The notes: generated from the letters alone by a model not told the origin. 25,285 nucleotides of DNA from JAGVJT01 sp964471225 (GCA_964471225.1 CAYYEZ010000032.1:1-25285); one strand, 5' to 3'; counted from the stretch's first letter, positions 6,782 to 15,628 are shown. Made by a program: numbers and translations.

Positions 6782-7734
6782 GCAACATGATGAAAAAACT
6801 GACCACCGTAGCACTTTTCCTTGCTTTCGGCGTAATTTTGCTTGGAGCCTACACACGCCTCACTGACGCAGGCTTAGGATGTCCAGACTGGCCCGGTTGT
6901 TATGGAAAGTTGGTCGTTTCAGAACAGACAGGCCTTACAAATCCATCTGAGTTGACTAAAGCATGGACAGAAATGCTCCATCGTTATTTTGCAGGAACAC
7001 TTGGCCTGCTCATTGTGGGTATCGCTGTATTCACTTATCGCTCGTCATCAAAGCAAAGTCGTCTCCCCTACTTTCTATTTGGACTAGTCTGCTTTCAAGC
7101 GGCATTAGGAATGTGGACCGTCACATTAAAACTCCTTCCTGCCGTAGTAATGGGGCATCTCTTAGGTGGAATGCTGATTTTTGGTGGACTAGTCTATTTT
7201 CGCTGGCAACACGTCACTCTCAATTATCCGCGGCTGTCTTACCCCACACAACTCATGAATATTGGTGTGATAATTGTCTTTTTACAAATTGCACTTGGTG
7301 GTTGGGTGAGCTCAAATTATGCAGCACTCGGTTGTGTTGGATTTCCAACTTGCAATGGCACGTGGCTCGTACCGCTTGATTTTAAGCATGCCTTTGAATT
7401 CTTCTCACCGACAGACTTAAATTATCAAGGAGGACTTTTAGATAGTGCCGCTCGCACCACAATTCACATGATGCACCGTATAGGCGCACTGCTAACTTTA
7501 AGTTATCTTCTTTTCCTCTTAAGTCATTTATATCGGCATACTACAGTACAGCATCAATTACTACGTCGCTTTATCATATGGACTTTTTTAGTTCTTATAT
7601 TACAAATCACGCTAGGTATCATGAACGTGGTTTATCTTCTCCCTTTAAGCGTTGCGGTTCTTCATAATGGTGTTGCAGCCACACTCTTCGCTTTAGTATT
7701 AAGCCTGCGTTATCTCATTGGAGGACGTCGTTAA
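6778..7734 (+). CDS. ctaA: Heme A synthase (COX15/CtaA family)
   Basis: An integral membrane protein of 318 residues with about eight hydrophobic helices. It converts heme O to heme A by oxidising the C8 methyl group. Motifs seen: GAYTRLTDAGLGCPDWPGCYG near the N-terminus, the heme-ligand histidines in EMLHRYFAG, VMGHLLGG, HMMHRIGAL and VLHNGVAA, and the second-half signature GGWVSSNYAALGC with FPTCNG. The length is a little short of mitochondrial COX15 and typical of proteobacterial type. The ATG overlaps the upstream stop (ATGA). Its partner CtaB is encoded immediately downstream, after 1 bp. Confidence 0.95.
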   Translation: MSNMMKKLTTVALFLAFGVILLGAYTRLTDAGLGCPDWPGCYGKLVVSEQTGLTNPSELTKAWTEMLHRYFAGTLGLLIVGIAVFTYRSSSKQSRLPYFLFGLVCFQAALGMWTVTLKLLPAVVMGHLLGGMLIFGGLVYFRWQHVTLNYPRLSYPTQLMNIGVIIVFLQIALGGWVSSNYAALGCVGFPTCNGTWLVPLDFKHAFEFFSPTDLNYQGGLLDSAARTTIHMMHRIGALLTLSYLLFLLSHLYRHTTVQHQLLRRFIIWTFLVLILQITLGIMNVVYLLPLSVAVLHNGVAATLFALVLSLRYLIGGRR

Positions 7735-7735
7735 C

Positions 7736-8605
7736 ATGGCGAATTGGCGAGATTACTGGGTTCTTTGCAAACCACGCGTCGTTCTACTCATGCTGTTGAC
7801 CGTATTAGTTGGTATGTATTTGGCTCCTGAAACAGTAAAGCCTACTTTACTTTGCTATAGCCTTATCGGTATTGCATTATGCGCGTCAAGTGCTGCCGCG
7901 ATCAACCATACTGTAGATAGGCACATTGATGCGCTCATGGCTCGGACAAAAAATCGTCCTGTCGCACATGGCCGCCTCAGCAGGACCCAAGCACTTGTAT
8001 TTGCAAGTTTAATAGGCATTTTAGGGCTCGTTATTCTCACTCTATATGTCAATCCGCTCACAGCTTTACTCACTTTTATCTCTCTCATTGGTTATGCAGG
8101 CTTGTATACTGGGTTTTTAAAACGGGCGACACCACAAAATATTGTGATTGGTGGATTAGCCGGAGCCGCACCTCCTCTGCTCGGTTGGACGGCTGTCACG
8201 AATCATCTAGATCCTCAAGCATTGCTGTTAGTTTTAATCATTTTCATATGGACACCGCCACATTTTTGGGCATTAGCAATCTATCGTTTAAATGAATATA
8301 AAACAGCTGAAATCCCGATGCTACCGGTGACTCATGGCGTTGCTTATACTAAGTTAAACATTGTGTTGTACACGATCTTGCTGTGTGTTGTAACACTGCT
8401 CCCTTATCTGATTGGCATGTGTGGCTTGATATACCTTATTGCGACATTTTTATTAAATCTTCGCTTTATGTATTGGGTTATAAAACTCTATCGAGATCAG
8501 AAACCACGCATCGCCATGCAAACATTCCGTTATTCAATCACATATTTATTATTGTTGTTCGTTATGCTACTCGTTGACCACCATTTTTTGAGGTTTTCAT
8601 GGTAA
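7736..8605 (+). CDS. ctaB: Protoheme IX farnesyltransferase (heme O synthase)
   Basis: A UbiA-family prenyltransferase of about 289 residues and nine hydrophobic helices that attaches farnesyl to protoheme to give heme O, the substrate of CtaA. The Asp-rich motif is NHTVDRHIDALMARTKNRP. The second conserved loop reads YRLNEYKTAEIPMLPVTHG, with Glu where many homologues have Asp. PPHFWALAIYR is also typical. I place the start at the ATG 7736, giving MANWRDYWVLCKPRV. A GGAGG lies about 11 nt upstream inside ctaA; an in-frame TTG at 7718 is possible but less likely. The 3' end overlaps the SCO gene (ATGGTAA). cyoE is the equivalent name in bo3 operons, but the neighbours here indicate the aa3 pathway. 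Confidence 0.95.
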   Translation: MANWRDYWVLCKPRVVLLMLLTVLVGMYLAPETVKPTLLCYSLIGIALCASSAAAINHTVDRHIDALMARTKNRPVAHGRLSRTQALVFASLIGILGLVILTLYVNPLTALLTFISLIGYAGLYTGFLKRATPQNIVIGGLAGAAPPLLGWTAVTNHLDPQALLLVLIIFIWTPPHFWALAIYRLNEYKTAEIPMLPVTHGVAYTKLNIVLYTILLCVVTLLPYLIGMCGLIYLIATFLLNLRFMYWVIKLYRDQKPRIAMQTFRYSITYLLLLFVMLLVDHHFLRFSW

Positions 8606-9222
8606 AAAAATATACTTATCTTTTCATCGCAATCTGCCTCATCGGTGTGTTAAGTGGGTTTTTGTTTTTTTATGGCAATAAACGTGTTGATCCAGATCAA
8701 TTTCACGGGACATTACTTACAACTCCGCGAGAAATCCAAGCTTTTTCATTAACTGGAATTGATGGAAAAACATTCGATCAAAACAGCCTTAAAGGGCACT
8801 GGAGTATCTTATTTTTTGGCTTTACTCGTTGTGGCTCAATGTGTCCCACCGCCATGGGTGAACTTGCCAAAATGTATCGTCATCTTGTAGATGCTCGCAT
8901 CGAACCTAAGCCTCTTGTCGTCATGATCACCATCGATCCTAAACGTGATACCTTAGATAAATTGAAACAATATGTTCATGTTTTTCATCCTGATTTTTTT
9001 GGAGCTCGGGCACCCAGCAGCGCACTAAAAACACTGACAAAAGAACTCGGTATTGCCTACACAACCGTCACTCGCACCTCATCACTAGAGCGAAGTTATG
9101 AAGATATTGAACATACCGGAGCATTCTTGTTTTTTAATCCTCGAGGCCAATTAGTCGCATTTTCAACGCCCCCTCATCACGCAGATCAACTCGTTGAAGA
9201 TTATCGTTTACTTATTCAATAG
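8599..9222 (+). CDS. SCO1/SenC family copper chaperone
   Basis: 207 residues: an N-terminal membrane anchor (LFIAICLIGVLSGFLFFYG) followed by a periplasmic thioredoxin-like domain. The copper-binding residues are present: FTRCGSMCPT (C78, C82) and the distal histidine in DIEHTGAFLFFNP (H172). VVMITIDPKRDT is the usual conserved strand and turn. SCO proteins deliver copper to, or reduce the cysteines of, the CuA site of oxidase subunit II. The ATG overlaps the end of ctaB. It is the last oxidase-assembly gene; rimK begins 12 bp later, so read-through transcription into rimK is likely. Confidence 0.95.
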   Translation: MVKKYTYLFIAICLIGVLSGFLFFYGNKRVDPDQFHGTLLTTPREIQAFSLTGIDGKTFDQNSLKGHWSILFFGFTRCGSMCPTAMGELAKMYRHLVDARIEPKPLVVMITIDPKRDTLDKLKQYVHVFHPDFFGARAPSSALKTLTKELGIAYTTVTRTSSLERSYEDIEHTGAFLFFNPRGQLVAFSTPPHHADQLVEDYRLLIQ

Positions 9223-9234
9223 GAACATTGTTGT

Positions 9235-10140
9235 ATGAAAATTGCCATCCTTGCTACAAACGCCGAACTTTACTCTCACAAACGTCTTTTTGATGCGGGA
9301 GTGGAGGCAGGACATGAAATGTTCGTCATCAATCCTCTATTTTGTTATATGAACGTCTCTGCATCAAATCCGAATATTCACTACCGTGGCGGAGAGCAGC
9401 TGCCTCATTTTGATGCGGTCATTCCTCGTATCGGTGCATCAAACACGTTCTATGGTACAGCCGTATTAAGACATTTTGAAACCATTGGCATTTATACACT
9501 CAATGAATCTATCGCTATTTCTCGCTCGCGTGATAAATTTCGCTCGCTTCAAATCTTAGCTCGTAAAGGGATCCCCATGCCTTTGACCAGCTTTGCACAA
9601 TCGCCAGATGATACCGAAGATCTAATTCGTATGGTCGGTGGTGCACCACTTGTCATCAAACTCTTAGAGGGCACACAAGGCAAAGGTGTTGTGTTGGCAG
9701 ATAGTCATCAGTCGGCAGTGAGTATCATCAATGCGTTCAAAGAAATGCACGCGAATATTTTAGTTCAAGAATTTATAAAAGAATCGCACGGAACAGATAT
9801 TCGATGCCTTGTGATTGGAGACAAAGTGGTTGCATCGATTAAGCGAACGGCCAAAGAGGGAGAATTCAGAGCTAACGTTCACCAAGGCGGAAAAGCAATG
9901 AAGGTAAAACTAACCCCTCACGAGCGCGCACTCGCTATCGCCTCAACAAAAGCAATGGGGTTAAAGGTTGCGGGCGTTGATTTAATTCGCTCAAACAACG
10001 GCCCCTTAGTGTTAGAAATTAATTCGTCTCCAGGGCTCGAAGGAATCGAAAAAGCGACACAGACTAATATTGCATACAAGATTATCCAACATATCGAAAA
10101 AAACGCTCGCTCAGTCAAGCACAAGCGATTTCAAGGCTAG
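9235..10140 (+). CDS. rimK: Ribosomal protein S6--L-glutamate ligase (RimK)
   Basis: 301 residues, the same length as E. coli RimK (300). An ATP-grasp ligase that adds glutamates to the C-terminus of ribosomal protein S6. Family features: the N-terminal stretch MKIAILATNAELYSHKR, PHFDAVIPRIGAS, the ATP-grasp lysine and glycine loop LVIKLLEGTQGKGV, the metal and nucleotide region VQEFIKESHGTDIRC, and the C-terminal LVLEINSSPGLEGIE. The substrate cannot be fixed from sequence alone, because RimK-like ligases also act on other acceptors, but full-length similarity favours S6. It lies 12 bp after the SCO gene and stops 3 bp before a convergent small gene, with no terminator between. Confidence 0.94.
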   Translation: MKIAILATNAELYSHKRLFDAGVEAGHEMFVINPLFCYMNVSASNPNIHYRGGEQLPHFDAVIPRIGASNTFYGTAVLRHFETIGIYTLNESIAISRSRDKFRSLQILARKGIPMPLTSFAQSPDDTEDLIRMVGGAPLVIKLLEGTQGKGVVLADSHQSAVSIINAFKEMHANILVQEFIKESHGTDIRCLVIGDKVVASIKRTAKEGEFRANVHQGGKAMKVKLTPHERALAIASTKAMGLKVAGVDLIRSNNGPLVLEINSSPGLEGIEKATQTNIAYKIIQHIEKNARSVKHKRFQG

Positions 10141-10143
10141 TAC

Positions 10144-10383
10144 TTATTCGTAGGAGTCGTCCTCTTCCCCGAGCAACCAATCGGGGGAGACTTCTAGCTC
10201 CTTCGCAATTTGCTCTAAAATTTCATGGTCAATGATAAAACGACCATTTAGAATAGCTTCCGCCTTAAATTTCGGAACATCAAGTAATTTTGAAAAGACA
10301 TCGATGCGCTCACTTAAAAGTGTAGGAACACCGATTTCATCTAAGCCTTGGTTCAAACGTTCTGCAAACATTCTTGTGTTCAT
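10144..10383 (-). CDS. Small XRE-like helix-turn-helix protein
   Basis: 79 residues from the ATG at 10383, which has GGGGTG just upstream. An in-frame ATG at 10401 would add six residues with no support. The protein is almost entirely one helical domain: SERIDVFSKLLDVPKFKAEAIL is a likely helix-turn-helix, and the last third, ILEQIAKELEVSPDWLLG, is a Cro/C1-type ending. A DNA-binding repressor role is inferred. A dyad (GTTANAT...ATNTAAC) overlaps its own predicted -10, which would suit autoregulation. It is the last of three minus-strand small genes and converges on rimK with a 3-bp gap. The acidic C-terminus (GEEDDSYE) is unremarkable. Confidence 0.8.
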   Translation of the reverse strand: MNTRMFAERLNQGLDEIGVPTLLSERIDVFSKLLDVPKFKAEAILNGRFIIDHEILEQIAKELEVSPDWLLGEEDDSYE

Positions 10384-10402
10384 GATCACCCCATAGAACA
10401 CT

Positions 10403-10421
10403 GTTATATCCTATATCTAAC
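10403..10421 (-). promoter_or_regulatory. Promoter -10 with overlapping dyad upstream of the XRE-like gene
   Basis: On the minus strand, TATAAC (10403-10408) makes a -10, giving a leader of about 13 nt. The same bases are one arm of an imperfect dyad, GTTANAT-N5-ATNTAAC (10403-10421), a plausible operator for the encoded helix-turn-helix protein. The -35 is weak. Confidence 0.35.
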
Positions 10422-10449
10422 AAATAGCACGAATCTAGCTAAAATCAAA

Positions 10450-11043
10450 TTAGCTGTTCGTTTTATTACGCATTTGTGTCAATCGAGAGAAAAATTCCGG
10501 TTTATTTAGACCCAACGATGCAAAAATTTGTGGTACTTTATCCCAGCTGTTTTCCTGTTGAATACTATCCACAATCATCTCAAAGCCTTTTTGCTGATCA
10601 AGCGGCACCCCCCAACCATGAATGTAACAAAGCGCGCGCTGTCTCTTAGCTTCAACATGTTGATTTTTTTCAGCAGCCTCTAAAAAACCCAGAGCCTCCT
10701 CAAACAAAAGTCCCATCATGCGAGTATTGCTTTGGCTTGCAAACAAACCTTGCTCCCACTCTTTACGTATTTTGCCCTCATCTAATAACCATTTTCCTAA
10801 AATAAATTGAGATTTAACATCATCTATCATTGCTGCAGCACGATATGCAGCTAGTTTTGCTTCCTTCGCAAATGGAAATTTTTTATTTCCTTCAAGCCGC
10901 TGATACATGGAAGCAAGCAAGTGATAGCCTTCGATTTCTTTTTTTAATGACTCTTCAGTCGGCGGATTATGAATGCGATTACGCTGCATCAGTAAGAGCT
11001 TCTTCATTAACCGATTAATCTTAAAACGCCTCCAAGAAAACAT
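10450..11043 (-). CDS. Sel1/TPR-like repeat protein, unknown function
   Basis: About 197 residues, cytosolic, starting at an ATG with GGAG 7 nt upstream (a longer reading to 11079 would overlap the upstream gene and has no ribosome-binding site). The N-terminus is strongly basic (MFSWRRFKINRLMKKLLLMQRNR). The middle and end are helical repeats: AKLAAYRAAAMIDDVKSQF and AAEKNQHVEAKRQRALCYIHGWGVPLDQQKGFEMI. The second has the classic Sel1 pattern (AxxxxxHxxAxxxxxxxYxxGxGVxxDxxKG). Such repeats usually serve protein-protein contacts. The sequence gives me the impression of a family conserved in Legionellales, but I cannot name it. It lies 11 bp after the membrane protein gene and is probably co-transcribed with it. 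Confidence 0.85.
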   Translation of the reverse strand: MFSWRRFKINRLMKKLLLMQRNRIHNPPTEESLKKEIEGYHLLASMYQRLEGNKKFPFAKEAKLAAYRAAAMIDDVKSQFILGKWLLDEGKIRKEWEQGLFASQSNTRMMGLLFEEALGFLEAAEKNQHVEAKRQRALCYIHGWGVPLDQQKGFEMIVDSIQQENSWDKVPQIFASLGLNKPEFFSRLTQMRNKTNS

Positions 11044-11054
11044 ATGCCTTCTCC

Positions 11055-11537
11055 TTACCCTGCAACGGTCATACCCCATTGCATCATATTAGAAATAATG
11101 ACCACCAAAAATATGATTATAGCAATTTTAACGAGTAGAGACATGATCTCTCGTAGTCCGTGCTTAGTTTGTTTTAAGCGCACTTCTGCCTCGTCGACTG
11201 CCTCATGTCCTGGACGTTTTTTATGATCAATCCGTACTTGTCGGGCCGCATAGTAGGCAACAGTAGCTGAAATGATACCGGTTATAAATAATAGATTAAT
11301 CACGATCCACTGCGAAGCTTCTTGCGTAACCCCCCAAGAGCTTTGAAAATACGCTGAAAGTGCCCCGGTAAAATCAGGCGTATGGTAGACCCAGCCCAGC
11401 CAAACTTGCGGTAATAAATACAACGCCAAAGGAAACAAAAACAAGCTCACTGCGAGTGATAATAAACTGAGCAAAAAAAACTTATCTTCACGATCCATCG
11501 CACCCTCGATATCAACATTCCATATTCTTCTGAACAT
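11055..11537 (-). CDS. Conserved membrane protein, unknown function
   Basis: About 160 residues from the ATG at 11537, which has AGAGAA 7-8 nt upstream; an ATG at 11567 in the same frame would add ten residues and cannot be excluded. Three hydrophobic helices are visible: LLSLLSLAVSLFLFPLALYLL, WIVINLLFITGIISATVAYY and IMSLLVKIAIIIFLVVIISN. Between the last two is a charged segment (VRIDHKKRPGHEAVDEAEVRLKQ) that may be a short cytoplasmic helix. I recognise no domain. It is first in the three-gene minus-strand block and divergent from rimO, with overlapping -10 elements. A partnership with the Sel1-like protein is suggested by the 11-bp spacing. Confidence 0.82.
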   Translation of the reverse strand: MFRRIWNVDIEGAMDREDKFFLLSLLSLAVSLFLFPLALYLLPQVWLGWVYHTPDFTGALSAYFQSSWGVTQEASQWIVINLLFITGIISATVAYYAARQVRIDHKKRPGHEAVDEAEVRLKQTKHGLREIMSLLVKIAIIIFLVVIISNMMQWGMTVAG

Positions 11538-11566
11538 TAGCAGATTCTCTTTTGATTGCCAAGGCA

Positions 11567-11595
11567 TGGATTGATTTCTTAATTTGAAGTATAAT
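11567..11595 (+). promoter_or_regulatory. rimO promoter, overlapping a divergent minus-strand -10
   Basis: A perfect TATAAT at 11590-11595 with a weak -35 (TGGATT, 11567-11572) at 17-bp spacing fits a rimO promoter. On the other strand TATACT (11588-11593) would serve the membrane protein gene. The two -10 elements share four bases, so they should compete for polymerase. Confidence 0.5.
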
Positions 11596-11613
11596 TAGCA
11601 CACTTTTTTTACA

Positions 11614-12942
11614 ATGTTGCATTATCTAATGAATCATCGTGTTGGTTTTGTCAGTTTAGGTTGCCCCAAAGCGTTAGTAGACTCAGAGCGTATCATTACG
11701 CAATTGCGAGCTCAAGGTTACGAGCTAGTATCAACCTACCAAAATGCAGGTGTTGTTGTCATTAATACTTGTGGCTTTATTGATGCAGCAATCAAAGAAT
11801 CCCTAGAAACCATTCAAGAAGCGATGCAGGAAAATGGCCGCGTCATTGTCACAGGCTGTCTTGGAACCAAAGCCGATTTAATTAGAGAGGCGTGTCCTGA
11901 TGTTCTGCATATCAGCGGAGCACATGCTTACGAAGAGGTCGTTCGCGCCGTTCATCGTCACCTTCCGCCACCGAAAGACCCATTTACAACCCTGGTCCCA
12001 CCCGCAGGCATAAAGCTCACTCCAAGACATTATGCCTACTTGAAAATCGCTGAAGGCTGTAATCAAAAGTGTACGTTTTGCATCATTCCAACGATGCGAG
12101 GTAAACTGAAAAGCTATGATATGACGCAGTTGCTGACTGAAGCAACACATCTTAAAAAGGCAGGCGTACAAGAGCTCCTCGTGATTTCTCAAGATACAAG
12201 TGCTTACGGTGTAGATACACGTTTCGCCCCTATCACATGGCAGAATAAAGCTTACAAAACACAATTTTATGATTTATGTGAGGCATTAGGCGAGCTTGGT
12301 ATATGGGTACGACTTCACTACGTTTATCCCTATCCTCACGTAGATGACGTCATTCCATTGATGGAAAAAGGACTCATTTTGCCTTATCTCGATATTCCAT
12401 TACAACATGCGAACACGCGTATTTTGAAAGCAATGAAACGACCTGCTAATCAAGAAAATACGCTCCAACGTATTCGAAACTGGCGCGAAATATGCCCCTC
12501 AATTACGTTACGGTCTACGTTCATTGTTGGTTTCCCTGGCGAAACAGATGAAGAGTTTGAAGAGCTTTTGGCTTTTCTAGAAGAAGCAAAACTAGATCGC
12601 GTAGGCTGTTTCCAGTACTCTCCGGTCGAGGGAGCAGCAGCGAATACGCTTCCATCACCTGTTTCTGACGAAGTAAAACAAGAGCGGTATGATAGATTTA
12701 TGCAAACACAGGCTAAAATTAGCCGTGCCCGCCTTAAAAATAAAATAGGCACAACGCAAACCGTACTGATTGATCATGTTTATGACGATCAGATCATCGC
12801 CAGAACTAAAGGCGATGCGCCTGAAATTGACGGCGTGGTTCACTTACCTTATCAACCAGGCATCACCGCGGGTATGCTTGTCGATGTTCAGATTGAGCAA
12901 AGTGACGACTACGATTTAATCGGTGTTTTTTCATCACGATAA
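11614..12942 (+). CDS. rimO: Ribosomal protein S12 methylthiotransferase (RimO)
   Basis: A radical-SAM enzyme of about 442 residues that methylthiolates the conserved aspartate of ribosomal protein S12 using two [4Fe-4S] clusters. The N-terminal MTTase domain begins VGFVSLGCPKALVDSERI, with further cluster cysteines in VVINTCGFID and VIVTGCLG. The radical-SAM cluster motif is GCNQKCTFCIIP (C149, C153, C156). A TRAM-like domain closes the protein (about 375-440). RimO rather than MiaB is supported by the GCPK..DSE signature. The start is uncertain: ATG 11614 or ATG 11629 (MNHRVGF). Neither has a clear ribosome-binding site and the leader from the predicted promoter is short. The 3' end overlaps convergent glnE by 9 bp. 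Confidence 0.95.
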   Translation: MLHYLMNHRVGFVSLGCPKALVDSERIITQLRAQGYELVSTYQNAGVVVINTCGFIDAAIKESLETIQEAMQENGRVIVTGCLGTKADLIREACPDVLHISGAHAYEEVVRAVHRHLPPPKDPFTTLVPPAGIKLTPRHYAYLKIAEGCNQKCTFCIIPTMRGKLKSYDMTQLLTEATHLKKAGVQELLVISQDTSAYGVDTRFAPITWQNKAYKTQFYDLCEALGELGIWVRLHYVYPYPHVDDVIPLMEKGLILPYLDIPLQHANTRILKAMKRPANQENTLQRIRNWREICPSITLRSTFIVGFPGETDEEFEELLAFLEEAKLDRVGCFQYSPVEGAAANTLPSPVSDEVKQERYDRFMQTQAKISRARLKNKIGTTQTVLIDHVYDDQIIARTKGDAPEIDGVVHLPYQPGITAGMLVDVQIEQSDDYDLIGVFSSR

Positions 12943-15588
12943 AGCTCTGCTTACAGCATGATAGTGCTTTGCATCAACAATAGATTCACTACGACAGAGT
13001 GCTTCTTGATGCAAAGCATGGTGAAATACTTCATAAGCACACTTTAGATGCTCACATTGCAGAGATGTCAACACACCCAAAGCCTTGAGGTGGAGTAACT
13101 GCCTTTCGGTATGCATCACTCGACACCAGACAATATTCGGCGTTGTAAGCACACGATATTGAATAAAGAACTCTAAATCTAATAATCCACCCGCACGATA
13201 TTTAATCTCTTCATAGACGTGGTATTGCTGTATTTTAAGACGCATTGCACGTATTTCATTGAGTACTTTATTTTTATCCAGTACGCGAGTGAACACCTCT
13301 TTTTTTAAGAGAAAAAATTCTTTTTTTAATGTCGCACTACCCAATAAAACACGTGCTTTTAAAAGTGCTTGATGCTCCCAAGTCCATGCGTGCGTACGCT
13401 GATACTCAGTAAAAGCGGATACGCTACTGACCAATAATCCTGATGACCCAGAGGGTCTTAAACGAGTATCTGTAGGATAAAGCACTCCTGCCCGAGAACG
13501 TGTCGTCAACATATAAAGCATTTTTTGCGTCAAACGAAAAATTAAATTTTCTTCAGCAGGTGTGGCGTGATGTAAAAATACAAGATCTAGGTCTGAATGA
13601 TAATTCATTTCTTTACTCCCTAATTTACCATAGGCGAGCAAAAAAAATTGAGATTGAATACGATGAATTTCAGGATACTTATCAGCTAATGCAGCACTTG
13701 CCAAATTAACTACCGCAAGGACAATCACAGTGGCTAAATCTGATAAAAATCTAGACGCTTGTACTGCGGTGCATCGACCGCTTAATTCGGCACAAGCAAT
13801 ATGTAACCAGTAGATTAGCTTAAACTCTCTTAATAACTCGCCTTGCACCTCTCTATCATCAGAGTGTAGAAGATGTTTCTCTAATGCGGACTTAAGCTCT
13901 AAAAAGCTTAGCGGCCGCCACTGCTGATTCAAAAAAATTAAGTTATCGAGCAAAAAAGGGCTAGACACAACCCAACTTGCAATTAATCCGCTTTTTTGAA
14001 ACCAAAACATCACTCGATGCAAAGCATGATCATTCTCTGTTAATAACGCCAAATAAACGCTACGATTTACAATCACATCAAATAACTGAAACATAGACTG
14101 TAGCACGGACAATGTGGGTTGAGATTTTGCTAAAGACACCAAAAAACGATTCATCAGATGATCTAAACGCAAACGAGCAACTTGAGATAACCGTCTACAC
14201 TTTGGGGAATGCCTGAACGCATGTATCAAATGATAACACTCCTCAGCGTGCAAAATACCTTGATTTTTAAGTGCATTAATCGCCATTGCTGTTTCAATAT
14301 GTCCTTTCCAAACTTGCATGAATAAAGGAACTACCCACCTCTCTTCGTTAGAGGTGAATACCTGTTTTTGACTCAGCATACGACAAAATAAATGCCGAAC
14401 AATACGCTGATACTGTCTCTTTTTTTTATCAAAAAGTGCGTATGAATCATATCCTAAGATCAATAAAAGATAAGCTCGAGCACGCTCATTTTCTGGCAAT
14501 GTATGTGTTTGTCTGTCTGCAAAACTTTGTAATCCATTTTCAAGTCTTCGATAAAATAGATATGCTTGTTTTAAAACTTGAGACCATTTTAATATTTTCA
14601 TCTGTCCTAACACATCTAGCGCTCGCATTGAGCTTGTCACTTGTAATTGAGGTATCCGGCCACCGCGAATTAATTGAAAGCATTGAATAATAAATTCAAT
14701 TTCACGAATCCCACCATATCCTCTCTTAATATCATCCAATGTAGGATCAAGGACTAACTCACGCTCAATCAACATCTTCATACTACGTAATGACGCAATA
14801 ACACTAAAATCAACATATTTCCGATACACGAAGGGTGTAATAGACCGCTTAATTAAAGAAACAGTATCTACACCAATCAAGCGCGCTTTTACCATAGCAT
14901 AGCGCTCCCAATCCCTTCCCTGCTCTTGATAATATGCTTCTGTCGCGGCAATGCTCATTGCAAGCGCGCCACTGCTGCCAAAAGGTCGCAAACGCAAATC
15001 AACACGAAAAGCAAATCCATCTTCGGAGGCATATTGCAAAACATAAGTGAATTTTTTGATTAGTTTGGCGAAATATTCTTCGTTTGTAATGACAACAGGG
15101 CCACTCGTTTGTCCAGTCTCACCATAGACAAAAAGAAGATCAATATCAGAAGAAAAATTAAGTTCTTGCCCACCTAATTTACCAAGAGCAATAGGATACA
15201 ATAACACAGTCGATCCTTTACTATCTAAAGGCTCACCATGTGAGGCAACGCACCAACGATGAACATGCTGAAGAGCTGTGAGAATCAGGGCATCAGCAAC
15301 ATCCGACCAAACACGCATAGTCTCCTCAATCGTTGACAATCCTAAGTGTGTTCTTAACAATAACCTCAATAAATGTTGATGCCTAAATACTCTCAAAGAG
15401 ACCATCAACTCTTCTAGGGATTGAGAATTGTATGCACTAAGCGCATCTAAACAAGCCTCAAAAGAAAAAATATCCATCCATGTCTTAGTTTCGACAAGCG
15501 CTTCAAGCAACAATCGATGTTTTGCCACGTAATCACTTTTCTCTACGAGTTGTGCCGCTCTATTTTTAACAAAATATTCTGAAATCAT
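12934..15588 (-). CDS. glnE: Bifunctional glutamine synthetase adenylyltransferase/deadenylase
   Basis: 884 residues, somewhat shorter than E. coli GlnE (946). It adds and removes AMP on glutamine synthetase in response to PII and glutamine, setting nitrogen assimilation. Two nucleotidyltransferase halves are visible. The N-terminal (deadenylase) half has ALGKLGGQELNFSSDIDLLF (about 134-153, D148 and D150). The C-terminal (adenylylase) half has AYGKLGSKEMNYHSDLDLVF (about 650-670). RLRPFGSSGALAMS and RLRPSGSSGLLVSS follow the two sites, as in the family, and GYGGIREIEF and AGGLLDLEFF are also typical. No frameshift is seen. Its minus-strand end overlaps rimO by 9 bp, and it is divergent from the solute-binding protein gene. 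Confidence 0.96.
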   Translation of the reverse strand: MISEYFVKNRAAQLVEKSDYVAKHRLLLEALVETKTWMDIFSFEACLDALSAYNSQSLEELMVSLRVFRHQHLLRLLLRTHLGLSTIEETMRVWSDVADALILTALQHVHRWCVASHGEPLDSKGSTVLLYPIALGKLGGQELNFSSDIDLLFVYGETGQTSGPVVITNEEYFAKLIKKFTYVLQYASEDGFAFRVDLRLRPFGSSGALAMSIAATEAYYQEQGRDWERYAMVKARLIGVDTVSLIKRSITPFVYRKYVDFSVIASLRSMKMLIERELVLDPTLDDIKRGYGGIREIEFIIQCFQLIRGGRIPQLQVTSSMRALDVLGQMKILKWSQVLKQAYLFYRRLENGLQSFADRQTHTLPENERARAYLLLILGYDSYALFDKKKRQYQRIVRHLFCRMLSQKQVFTSNEERWVVPLFMQVWKGHIETAMAINALKNQGILHAEECYHLIHAFRHSPKCRRLSQVARLRLDHLMNRFLVSLAKSQPTLSVLQSMFQLFDVIVNRSVYLALLTENDHALHRVMFWFQKSGLIASWVVSSPFLLDNLIFLNQQWRPLSFLELKSALEKHLLHSDDREVQGELLREFKLIYWLHIACAELSGRCTAVQASRFLSDLATVIVLAVVNLASAALADKYPEIHRIQSQFFLLAYGKLGSKEMNYHSDLDLVFLHHATPAEENLIFRLTQKMLYMLTTRSRAGVLYPTDTRLRPSGSSGLLVSSVSAFTEYQRTHAWTWEHQALLKARVLLGSATLKKEFFLLKKEVFTRVLDKNKVLNEIRAMRLKIQQYHVYEEIKYRAGGLLDLEFFIQYRVLTTPNIVWCRVMHTERQLLHLKALGVLTSLQCEHLKCAYEVFHHALHQEALCRSESIVDAKHYHAVSRALS

Positions 15589-15622
15589 CCGGTGAGTCTC
15601 TGATTATTGTGCTATATAAATA

Positions 15623-15628
15623 TATAAT
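15623..15628 (+). promoter_or_regulatory. -10 element (TATAAT) for the solute-binding protein gene
   Basis: A perfect TATAAT in the 64-bp AT-rich gap between divergent glnE and the solute-binding protein gene. It predicts a leader of about 18 nt. The -35 position reads CTGATT, which is poor. Confidence 0.4.

Noticed and set aside
8281..8340. Glu in place of Asp in the second conserved loop of CtaB (NEYKTAEIPMLPVTHG) as a sign of an inactive enzyme
   Set aside because: The change is conservative and, to my recollection, also seen in other gammaproteobacterial homologues. The first Asp-rich motif is intact.
12934..12942. 9-bp overlap of rimO and glnE as a possible frameshift or sequencing error
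   Set aside because: Both proteins end at normal family positions, and short convergent overlaps are common in compact genomes.
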